NCBI GenBank assembly: GCA_951813545.1
Contig: OX638352.1
Span: 1,922,001-1,986,000, forward strand
Length of the DNA: 64,000 nucleotides
Direction of reading: 5' to 3'
Source of the DNA: an uncultured Poribacteria bacterium
GTDB taxonomy: Bacteria; Poribacteria; WGA-4E; WGA-3G
This document shows positions 51,792 to 59,314 of the stretch, in pieces. The notes beneath the pieces were generated by a model. It ran no database searches, had not been told where the DNA came from, and worked only from the letters and a program-made list of their open reading frames with translations. Position 1 is the stretch's first letter, and every line of letters starts with the position of its first letter. A program made the position numbers and the translations under genes.

Positions 51792-52949
51792 TTATTCCTC
51801 TTGTTGATGTTCAATGTGCTGCTGAATCATTTCTGTCATTTCAGGATCAGCCGCTTTGAGCCTACGAAGCCCCTCTTTGGGTTCGTATTGATTGAGTATA
51901 GACAAAGCACGCTGATAGCGCGCCTGCGAAAATTGATCGCCCAGTGTAGCCTTAAGACTTGCTTCTGTAGGGATTTTGAAATCCGAATATCTTAACGGCT
52001 CTGTGATTTCTCTACGGATGTCTGCAGCCTCTTTTGGAAGTTGAGGGATATTGCCGTTTTCATCGGGTATTAAAGGAGCTTGTGAATCCTCTAATGTGTT
52101 GATCTCTGGAGATGCTGTTGCTGATCCTCCCGGGAAAGCAAAGCTTTCCCTTGCAGTCGGAACTGGAACATCATTTGATGGCATTGGGTTTCTCTCAACA
52201 TCCTTAATCCATTCGACGAATCCCCGGACATTCATATCACGTTTGGTTATTTTAGACCCAAAAGTTGCCCAGTACCATGCACCACTGCGTGGATCCGAGA
52301 GGAAATCGTCTATGATATCCGGTCCGTATCCTCCCATTTCCGTGAGAAGGGTTGAGACTTTCGCACGCATCTCGGGTTCGTAGTCGGCAGGTTCCCCGAT
52401 AGGGAAATGCTCGCGAAAGATTGCTTGCGTTGGATTCCTTGGGACATCGTATCCGTTATCTGCTAAAAAGTTTGTAAGTTCATCGAAAGTTGCCCCGTTT
52501 TTTATCAGTTGAAGATATTCCTCAGACTCTACGAGTTCAAAGTATTTCTTCCGACTGGGCTCTGCAAGTTCTTCTGCTGTAAATCCGCTTTTGTATTGAG
52601 TCACTGAAAATTTATGTCTCGCTTCGACATTGTAAGGATGTGATAATGGTAAGGCTTGGTCCATTACATCTACGAAACTGATAACACCATCACCATTTGT
52701 ATCTGTAAAATTAGAGAAAATCTGACGTCTTCTTGCTTCTTCAAAAAGTTTAGAACCGCCGATCTCCACTTTTTCAATATCAGGATTCTCCTTTCCCAAA
52801 ACCTCCGTTTTTTCTGAAGTTTCCGGGCGTGTAGGTCGATAATTTTTTTTATCTTCTGGGGCTTCTTTGGATACTATTCGCCACACCCCAAAAGCGATGC
52901 CTACAATTGCGATGACCAAGATTGGGACGAAAAAGCGGTTTGAGAACAT
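51792..52949 (-). CDS. Hypothetical membrane-anchored EF-hand-like protein
   Basis: 385 residues. N-terminal anchor (FVPILVIAIVGIAFGVWRI), then a charged linker and one EF-hand-like calcium loop in FTDTNGDGVISFVDVMDQAL at about 82-100. The rest is helical, with no recognised domain; the second half has a Pro-rich linker and a helical tail (RYQRALSILNQYEPKEG). No enzyme motif was seen. It lies downstream of the small Cys-rich genes. Confidence 0.65.
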   Translation of the reverse strand: MFSNRFFVPILVIAIVGIAFGVWRIVSKEAPEDKKNYRPTRPETSEKTEVLGKENPDIEKVEIGGSKLFEEARRRQIFSNFTDTNGDGVISFVDVMDQALPLSHPYNVEARHKFSVTQYKSGFTAEELAEPSRKKYFELVESEEYLQLIKNGATFDELTNFLADNGYDVPRNPTQAIFREHFPIGEPADYEPEMRAKVSTLLTEMGGYGPDIIDDFLSDPRSGAWYWATFGSKITKRDMNVRGFVEWIKDVERNPMPSNDVPVPTARESFAFPGGSATASPEINTLEDSQAPLIPDENGNIPQLPKEAADIRREITEPLRYSDFKIPTEASLKATLGDQFSQARYQRALSILNQYEPKEGLRRLKAADPEMTEMIQQHIEHQQEE

Positions 52950-53047
52950 TCTTTTTTCCTCTCTGTGCCGATTTTCCGTTGCTGCCTTGCTGAAAAAACA
53001 GCAACGCGCATCAGCCTTAAAGGGATGATCCAGATGGAGTCATCCTC

Positions 53048-53322
53048 TTAACCCATACCGAGTTGGTTACATAATTGACTCATCCAGCATGCGTACCCCA
53101 TCGCAGCGTACGCGTTGTCACATTGTGCAGGATCATATATCTCACCGCTGTAACAGTAATAATACACCAAACTATAGGCATCAGAACACATATTATGCCA
53201 GAGTTCACATTCATCTCCGAGATCTGCGCCAACATTTTGTGTGAATGTCCCAACTAATGAGATACATGAACTGAGGAAACGATAACAACAATATATTTCA
53301 TCAATTTTTTCCGCGTGTGCAT
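53048..53322 (-). pseudogene. Frameshifted paralogue of the small Cys-rich secreted protein
   Basis: From ATG 53322, with AAGGAG before it, the frame encodes a signal-like start (MHTRKKLMKYIVVIVSS) and then stops. A frame two bases away continues with LGDECELWHNMCSDAYSL, YYYCYSGEIYDPAQCDNAYA and a stop at 53048. The pattern matches the intact gene at 53369 residue by residue (CELW, CSDAYS against CSSAYS, YYYCYSGE, YDPxxCDxAYA). A single indel near 53250 separates signal and mature parts. Confidence 0.7.
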
Positions 53323-53368
53323 AAAAAACTCCTTTTTATGGAAGTGAGTCTCAAAATTCCATTCCGAC

Positions 53369-53650
53369 TTAATCATCCGCTTGGGCAGCCTTCTCACAGT
53401 AGAATTGAGCCCAACCACAGTAGTACCCCATCATAGCATATGCACTGTCGCAAGCATCAGGATCATATACCTCACCGCTGTAGCAGTAGTAATACATCAA
53501 ACTATAGGCGGAAGAACATGCATCACTCCAAAGTTCACATTGTTTTTGGAAATCCGCGTCTGCGTTTTGCTGGAACGGTGGGACAATCATAAACGCAACC
53601 AATAGGATGAGAAGGAGGGTTACACTTTGGAAGATTACAGTTTTTATCAT
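53369..53650 (-). CDS. Small Cys-rich secreted protein, 93 residues
   Basis: Signal peptide (SVTLLLILLVAFMIV), then a mature domain of about 65 residues with seven Cys: CELWSDACSSAYS, YYYCYSGEVYDPDACDSAYA and YYCGWAQFYCEKA. The Tyr/Cys-rich repeat CxxAY(S/A)(L/M)MxYYC occurs twice inside the protein, a sign of an internal duplication. A disulfide-stabilised secreted protein is likely. Function unknown. A broken second copy lies just downstream. Confidence 0.7.
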   Translation of the reverse strand: MIKTVIFQSVTLLLILLVAFMIVPPFQQNADADFQKQCELWSDACSSAYSLMYYYCYSGEVYDPDACDSAYAMMGYYCGWAQFYCEKAAQADD

Positions 53651-53693
53651 GAGAAAATTTCCTTTTCAAGAATTGATTTCGGGAGTCAAGAGG

Positions 53694-53927
53694 TCAGCTG
53701 TATTGCCTCTTGGCACCCTTTGTTACATAAGGTCTTCCGGGGGACTTCAGAGGCCCCAGAAGGTTCCGCCTGCGCCGGTTGAACCGAGATCGCTCCGGCA
53801 GAAACGGAAAAAGTGTCTGCATTTCGAGTTTCAGATGCTCATATCCAGCATGTTCGCTGTCAACCCCGATATATTTAAGGAGCCAGACGATTGTGGGAAC
53901 ACCTGTATCTATAATAAAAAAACACAC
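53694..53927 (-). pseudogene. Possible transposase N-terminal remnant
   Basis: IGVDSEHAGYEHLKLEMQT and FPFLPERSRFNRRRRNLL resemble the N-terminal region of IS982/IS4-like transposases, in which RFNRRRRxL is common. No catalytic residues remain and the frame ends after about 77 codons. Confidence 0.35.
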
Positions 53928-53986
53928 AAATTACTGTCAACAAAAAACCGCGCCCACAAAAAATCCTAAGACCGCATGTGCCAACC

Positions 53987-54769
53987 TTACTTAAGTTTCA
54001 ACGTAAAATTCTGCGTAGCAGTGCTGCCAGTTTCTACAGTAACAGAAGCGGGAGAACCACTGTTCGTGCCACATGCCTCATGCCAATAACCGAGTTTATA
54101 GGTACCTGCTGGCACATCTTCAAGCGTGAATTCACCCTTTTCGTTCGTCACAGCAAAATACGGATGCGGCACGTAAGCGATCCAAGCGGACATCCATCCA
54201 TGAATGTCACACTTTACGGACACAGGTCCTTCCGCCTTTTTGACAGCCTTAAGGGGCATCCTTCTGCGGTTCTTTGTCTGCTGTTTGTTAACCGGTGTAT
54301 TGACGCTGCTGAAAATATGGACATTGTGATTAACTTTATCGTTATTCAGCATTGTTATCCGAACACCGACCGGGACAATCTGGACATGGGGATTGAATTG
54401 GCAGCCCTTCTGATCAATCTCCAGTTTGGCTGCTTTGTCAAAATCTTTGCCTTTTGAAATGTCAATTAGGTAGACAATCGTATTTTTTAAAGCGTTGCCT
54501 TCACCGACGACGACCGATTCATCATACTTTTCAGTAGCATCGCAGACCGCCTGATCTTTTGTAATTTCAAGCTTTTTCATCTCAGGCACATCGCCTTCAA
54601 ACGTCACGACACCGCTAATTGTGCCACCACCGCTAACGCTTCCAGCAGTATAGGATTCAGGAAATACTAACATTTCCATTTCGCCTGCATCGGAGTCAGC
54701 TGCGAAGGCGTTACCGACATAGCAGCAGGCGAGAAATACCGTGAGACTTGCCAACAAATACGTTTTCAT
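53987..54769 (-). CDS. Secreted cupredoxin-like protein with a carboxypeptidase-regulatory-type domain (copy 2)
   Basis: Signal peptide (MKTYLLASLTVFLACCYVGNAFA). The body begins with GTISGVVTFEGDVPEMKKLE and a Cys pair region (QAVCDATEK, QKGCQFNPHVQIVPVG), then a blue-copper-like ligand set with His in VNHNVHIFSS and VKCDIHGWMSAWIAYVP (Cys, His, Met), ending in a carboxypeptidase-regulatory-like beta sandwich (GEFTLEDVPAGTYKLGYWHE). It is a paralogue of 61306 on the other side of the cytochrome cluster. Periplasmic electron or copper carrier is the best guess. Confidence 0.75.
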   Translation of the reverse strand: MKTYLLASLTVFLACCYVGNAFAADSDAGEMEMLVFPESYTAGSVSGGGTISGVVTFEGDVPEMKKLEITKDQAVCDATEKYDESVVVGEGNALKNTIVYLIDISKGKDFDKAAKLEIDQKGCQFNPHVQIVPVGVRITMLNNDKVNHNVHIFSSVNTPVNKQQTKNRRRMPLKAVKKAEGPVSVKCDIHGWMSAWIAYVPHPYFAVTNEKGEFTLEDVPAGTYKLGYWHEACGTNSGSPASVTVETGSTATQNFTLKLK

Positions 54770-54782
54770 TTTTTTCTCCTTT

Positions 54783-54862
54783 AATAGCCGTCAGCCATTA
54801 GCCTTCGGCTTTGAGTTACAAGTTGTTTACTAACTGCTGACTGCTGACAGCCGACAGCCATT
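54783..54862. repeat. TCAG-type repeat between the cupredoxin-like gene and cytochrome gene
   Basis: TAGCCGTCAGCCATTAGCC at the left, CTGACTGCTGACAGCCGACAG at the right. Confidence 0.6.
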
Positions 54863-54877
54863 GGGGTTTACATATTT

Positions 54878-56599
54878 TTAGACTTCTTCTGAATTTCTGC
54901 GTTGTACGAACGCCCGTAAACCGAAAAGAAAGCCAACAGAAAGAATTGCGATTAAAGGCGGATAAATGAACCGCTTTGAAGACGGGACGGGTTCAAGGAC
55001 AAAAGCATACCAACTGGACATGACCCGTTTCGTGTCAACATCTCCGTTCGCGCCATCCCATGCTGAGAAAGCGATAGGGACAAAAACACCAGGTTCAAGT
55101 TGCAGATCCTTTTTATCATCGGTCTTCAAGGCACGTTTCACCCACAATTTGTATTGTCCATCTTTGTAGATGCTTTGTGTTTGTAATTCGCCTTGCGCTT
55201 CCTGAGCTTCGGCATTATTGATACCCTTAGCAGTAAGCTCGGTCACCTGTTCAGGTGCGGAGGCTTTCCAATGCCATAGATAGACTGGTAGTCTACCGCC
55301 CCACAAGAAATAGGGTTTTGGTGCAGTCGGACCTTGCGGCACCTTCACTGGGAATTGAATCGCCAATGCGTCCTCAAGGGTTTTTCCTGTTGTTTCATCC
55401 GTTTCGTCGCCGATCGTTTGTGTCCGATCATCCCACGTGAAGAGGAATGCAACCTCCGTGTCATTGTAAAATGACTTGACGTTTACGGAATCAATTGTTG
55501 GATTAAACTGGCGAGGTTCAATGACAACCTGCCCGACAACGGGGAAATACCCAGATTGAAGCGTTTCCCATGCAGCATCATCCATTGGCGGCAATGCACC
55601 TTGAACGTATTGTGACCGGAGTACGTTATTCCCAATTGCAGATTCAGGACGTTTTTCAGGTGTGAGAGATTTAACGTAGTTCGCCAAATGCCAACTCTTT
55701 TCATAGACGACCTTCATGGCATTATCATAGGTCTGCTGTTCAGCTGCACTCAACTCCATACCTTCCGCACGATTAAGTGCGATGTCAACAGCGGCATCCA
55801 TTTTTTCGTAAAACTTCCCGGACTCCTCTTCCTCCGCCTCCGTCATTTCGTCTTTGTTCTCCAATTCGCTGAGGCGTTTAGACTCCTCTGCAGTCAATCC
55901 GAAATGCAGGAAACTATCGCCTTCAAATGCGGGCATCGGTGAACCAGCGATTCCACCAATGAATCGCTTGAAAATGTCCTCGGTATCAGCACCGCCTCGG
56001 TAATTCCAACCCTGCGCCAGATTTGCGGGCCAGGTCTGGAATCCCCATTCATCCGTCAGTGTAGGGGCAGACGTACCGTCACCGCGTCCAACGTTACCGT
56101 GGCACTCGACGCAACCGAGGTCAACATAAAGTCCCTTCCCAATCTCCACGCTCTCCTCAGCGTAAGGAATTTTATCCTCAAGACTGATCGCCCGTGGTGG
56201 TGTTTCACTCTCTTTAAACCCATCATAGAAGGTTTTGATGTAAGCCACCACTTCCCAGCGATCATCAGCACTCAGGGCAGTGTCCCACGGAGGCATTGAC
56301 GATCCGGGCATCCCTTCGGTAATAATGTCAAAGAGATCCTGATCGGTCGGGAGTTGACCACTCTCTGTGGAACGAATCTTATACAAACCGCGTGTGAAAT
56401 CTCTTGGTTTCGGGAGGAGATTCTCAGCGGCAGAGCCGTCGCCTCTACCTTCAACACCGTGGCAGTGTGCGCAGCTATTCTCGTAAACCTCTTTTCCTTT
56501 TTCGGAAGCCTCTGGTGCGTTTTGCGCGTGTGCCAACATAAGAACACACAGCATTCCCAAAACCAGCATTAGGAGGGAAACCACATTTCTGTTTCTCAT
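54878..56599 (-). CDS. Di-heme c-type cytochrome fused to an ethylbenzene-dehydrogenase-type heme b domain
   Basis: From ATG 56599 the 573 residues begin with a signal peptide (LLMLVLGMLCVLMLAHA). Two c-type motifs follow: CAHCH in YENSCAHCHGVEG and CVECH in LGCVECHGNVG. A helical linker (about 240-310) leads to a domain from VVGQVVIEPRQFNPTIDSVNVK to WDDRTQT and LWGGRLPVYLWHWKAS that matches the EB_dh heme b-binding type. One C-terminal helix (PPLIAILSVGFLFGLRAFV) anchors it. The cytochrome is likely exposed to the periplasm. It follows the gene at 56601 by a single base. Confidence 0.87.
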   Translation of the reverse strand: MRNRNVVSLLMLVLGMLCVLMLAHAQNAPEASEKGKEVYENSCAHCHGVEGRGDGSAAENLLPKPRDFTRGLYKIRSTESGQLPTDQDLFDIITEGMPGSSMPPWDTALSADDRWEVVAYIKTFYDGFKESETPPRAISLEDKIPYAEESVEIGKGLYVDLGCVECHGNVGRGDGTSAPTLTDEWGFQTWPANLAQGWNYRGGADTEDIFKRFIGGIAGSPMPAFEGDSFLHFGLTAEESKRLSELENKDEMTEAEEEESGKFYEKMDAAVDIALNRAEGMELSAAEQQTYDNAMKVVYEKSWHLANYVKSLTPEKRPESAIGNNVLRSQYVQGALPPMDDAAWETLQSGYFPVVGQVVIEPRQFNPTIDSVNVKSFYNDTEVAFLFTWDDRTQTIGDETDETTGKTLEDALAIQFPVKVPQGPTAPKPYFLWGGRLPVYLWHWKASAPEQVTELTAKGINNAEAQEAQGELQTQSIYKDGQYKLWVKRALKTDDKKDLQLEPGVFVPIAFSAWDGANGDVDTKRVMSSWYAFVLEPVPSSKRFIYPPLIAILSVGFLFGLRAFVQRRNSEEV

Positions 56600-56600
56600 C

Positions 56601-57377
56601 TTAGTGTGCCTCCCCAAAGGTTCGTGGCTGATAACCGGTGTAGTCGGATAGAAAGAGGATTACGTCCCAAATCTCGTCTTTTGTCAAGTAGTCTTCCCAA
56701 ATAGGCATCGCTGAATCCCAAGGTGTCCCCGCTGCCGGTAATCCCGGTCCACCCTTTGCTATTCGCCAAAAAAAGAAAGATTCTTGGAAGTTAGGAATAA
56801 TCCCTGGGTCTTGGAAATTAGCGGGTAGTGGCTGGAGGTATGGTGCAAAATGCCCCTGTCCATCCAAGTGATCGCCATGGCAAGGAAAGCAATTCTGATG
56901 ATAGACACGCCTACCGTTTTCAACATGCGCTTTGAACGCCTCCGGATCATCTTTTTCATAATGCCGGAAGGGGTTCACAACATCTTGCATCGTGCCGATA
57001 ACCGCATCTTTGTAGGTCAATTCAAGCGGCGGCGATGGGTGTGCGTCCCGCGGGCTTCCAGGTGGGTTTGCTCGCTGGGCAATAATCGAGTAGGTATAAC
57101 CGAGCAAAAAAATCGGAATTAATACCGCGATAACGCGGCGACGGATGCGGCGTTTGTCATCAATAAGCGTTTCATGGACTGGACGCAGAAACTCGCGAAA
57201 TCGAGAATCCTCAACGGAGATATGCACCAAGATGGCGATTATAATCAACCCCATATACATCCCAATTACGCTACTCGGTATCGGTACTGAGATAACACCT
57301 CCAACGACGAATCGTAGAAAGACCCAAGAACCGACCAGAATTATGAGGCATATTGTGAAGAGCGACAATCTTTTCAT
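56601..57377 (-). CDS. Membrane-anchored monoheme c-type cytochrome
   Basis: 258 residues. Three hydrophobic segments in the first half (LFTICLIILVGSWVFLRFVVGG, IGMYMGLIIIAILVHISV and RVIAVLIPIFLLGYTYSII), then a cytochrome c domain with CFPCH in YHQNCFPCHGDH and Met near SAMPIWEDYL as the sixth ligand. It resembles cytochrome subunits of membrane complexes. The start ATG 57377 is preceded by the leader hairpin copy 2. Its stop is 1 bp before the start of 54878. Confidence 0.85.
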   Translation of the reverse strand: MKRLSLFTICLIILVGSWVFLRFVVGGVISVPIPSSVIGMYMGLIIIAILVHISVEDSRFREFLRPVHETLIDDKRRIRRRVIAVLIPIFLLGYTYSIIAQRANPPGSPRDAHPSPPLELTYKDAVIGTMQDVVNPFRHYEKDDPEAFKAHVENGRRVYHQNCFPCHGDHLDGQGHFAPYLQPLPANFQDPGIIPNFQESFFFWRIAKGGPGLPAAGTPWDSAMPIWEDYLTKDEIWDVILFLSDYTGYQPRTFGEAH

Positions 57378-57401
57378 ATTTTTAATTATTAAGTTTCTGC
57401 T

Positions 57402-57426
57402 CTGCCTTCCACTTCGTTTCAGGCAG
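57402..57426 (-). promoter_or_regulatory. Leader hairpin, copy 2 (before the gene at 56601)
   Basis: Minus-strand sense: stem CTGCCT/AGGCAG around GAAACGAAGTGGA. Exactly 24 nt to the ATG at 57377, ending TTAATAATTAAAAAT. Preceded by AATTAACCAAAAGC. Confidence 0.7.
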
Positions 57427-57570
57427 GCTTTTGGTTAATTCAAGACTGGATTTGAGACTTTTCAAGCAATTAAAAGAAAATCCTTTACTTGGGACATTAC
57501 GGGCGCGAGGATTCAATCTTCGCCAACGCCGGTATGGGCCTATATTCATCATAGCACCCTGTGTTGTGTG

Positions 57571-59079
57571 TTATTCCGCGGGAATCCCCTCCGCTGCACT
57601 TTCAGACGCTGCTTCCGCTGTCGCGCCAGTAAGCGTGCTTAAGAAAGAGAGCAAATTGCTCATATCCGATACCGATAACAGCAGCGGGAAGTTTTCAGGC
57701 ATTGGCGATGTAACCAGTAATTTTTTGCCGGAGGCACGCGTAAAGGTAGCTCCTTCAAGATCCCATCCATCGAATACCTCTTCGCTTCCATCAACAATTA
57801 AGACAATTTCGTCGTCCATCGTACCTGAAACATACTCGCCAACAATTTCATTGTAATCAAAATCAATAAGGGTCATCATGCTCTTGACATCCGTTTTAGA
57901 GAACGCCTTATCTTCTCCGTTAACTTTAAGCGTCACAGTCTCCTCGGTTTCTGAAACGATTTCCCCAGTGACTGGCGCATCTGCATCCGCGGGTGTTAGC
58001 GTCAAGGTAAAATAACCGTTCGCCTGTAGATCGGTAAGTTCTTCAATCGGTTCCTCATCAAGTTCGCTGAGTAAGATCGTATGTTCCTCTTCCACGCCAT
58101 CCGCTGTTTTGGTTCGGACGACTATTTTTTTTTCATCTTGCGAGACAAGTGTTCCTTGGTAAGTTGTTCCGTTGGCACGGACGGTAACAGCACCGTAACC
58201 GCTCACAATTTGCGCACTCGGCAGCAGAATTGATTCCTCAAGATATCGCATGTCGTTAAAAGCCGCAATTCCAGAGAGATCAGGTGCGGTGACGACCTCA
58301 AAATCTGTAGTTGTTGCATCGGCAGCTGGACTCTCTATACCTTTCACTGCATGGCACGAAATACACGCGGCACTCACAAAAACCTTTTTACCGAGTTCAG
58401 GATCACCGGTGAGTAAAGGTGGAAGTGCTGCCGCGGCTGTTGCGGTGTCTTTCCGATCTATAGGTTCATCAAACGGTGTCGGATCAATTTCGCCACCTTG
58501 GCTCTCGAGGTAAGCGATAACCGCTTGAATCTCCACGTGAGAAAGGGCAATGGGGGCTTTCCATACCTCCGGCATAATCTTACCGTAGCCGGGAACGAGG
58601 TGGTTCGCCGGGAAATATAGAGATTCAATCAAATACGTTTTCGCATCCATACCCGGTATGCGGCTTGCGGCGTTAACACCGATGTCTGTCAAGTCAGGAC
58701 ACCTTCCTGGGGGGGCAGAAGTATCCACTGTATGACACGCACTACATTGTCCTTTGCCATTAAACACCAAAGCACCTTGTTCGGCGACTGCCTCCGGGTC
58801 ACTCCAATCCAGTTCGGTTAAATTCACTGCTGTGGAACTTTCGGGTACAAGACTCGCGACGAAGGCGTAAAACCATATCACGGCAAGTGAGAACGTCAAC
58901 AACTTCATGACGTTCGACCACAAAACGATGTTTATGACTACCGCAATTAGGAACCAGGCCGACCAAGGTAGCAAGTTCTCCGAGGCAATCGGAAACGCAG
59001 ATGCACCAGCGATATAGGCGATGAAACTCACCACCATTAGGATTAGACTCGCAATTTTTATGAGCGTATTTCTTGACAT
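57571..59079 (-). CDS. Membrane-anchored di-heme c-type cytochrome, 502 residues
   Basis: The N-terminus has three helices (IASLILMVVSFIAYIAGASAF, WSAWFLIAVVINIVLWSNVM and LLTFSLAVIWFYAFVASLV). Two cytochrome c domains follow, with CSACH in GKGQCSACHTVD and CISCH in SAACISCHAVKG. The C-terminal 200 residues are beta-rich repeats (TVRANGTTYQGTLVSQDEKK and a second similar segment around ADAPVTGEIVSETEETVTLK) reminiscent of planctomycete heme-binding tails. The length is more than a simple cytochrome. The ATG at 59079 is preceded by leader hairpin copy 3. Confidence 0.84.
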   Translation of the reverse strand: MSRNTLIKIASLILMVVSFIAYIAGASAFPIASENLLPWSAWFLIAVVINIVLWSNVMKLLTFSLAVIWFYAFVASLVPESSTAVNLTELDWSDPEAVAEQGALVFNGKGQCSACHTVDTSAPPGRCPDLTDIGVNAASRIPGMDAKTYLIESLYFPANHLVPGYGKIMPEVWKAPIALSHVEIQAVIAYLESQGGEIDPTPFDEPIDRKDTATAAAALPPLLTGDPELGKKVFVSAACISCHAVKGIESPAADATTTDFEVVTAPDLSGIAAFNDMRYLEESILLPSAQIVSGYGAVTVRANGTTYQGTLVSQDEKKIVVRTKTADGVEEEHTILLSELDEEPIEELTDLQANGYFTLTLTPADADAPVTGEIVSETEETVTLKVNGEDKAFSKTDVKSMMTLIDFDYNEIVGEYVSGTMDDEIVLIVDGSEEVFDGWDLEGATFTRASGKKLLVTSPMPENFPLLLSVSDMSNLLSFLSTLTGATAEAASESAAEGIPAE

Positions 59080-59103
59080 ATTTTTAACTATTAAATTTTC
59101 GCT

Positions 59104-59128
59104 CCGCTCTCCATTTCATTACGAGCGG
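59104..59128 (-). promoter_or_regulatory. Leader hairpin, copy 3 (before the gene at 57571)
   Basis: Stem CCGCTC/GAGCGG around GTAATGAAATGGA in minus-strand sense. 24 nt to the ATG at 59079, ending TTAATAGTTAAAAAT. Preceded by TTAATCAGAAAC. Confidence 0.7.
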
Positions 59129-59314
59129 GTTTCTGATTAAGTACATCGGGGTTAGGGACCGATTTTGGTTTGGATGCGACCGTATCCCTGACAAGAATTA
59201 CCAACCTCTTTTGTCAGCCATTCTTCCTGCAACAGTTCCTAACGGTGTCGCCCACGGTGTTACAAGGCATCCCGCAATGACTGCCCCAGCAGTACACACG
59301 TTTTTAGTCCCCTA

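Noticed and set aside
53607..53969. A 120-codon open frame on the plus strand
   Set aside because: It has no ribosome site or domain and lies antisense to the small Cys-rich gene and the transposase remnant.
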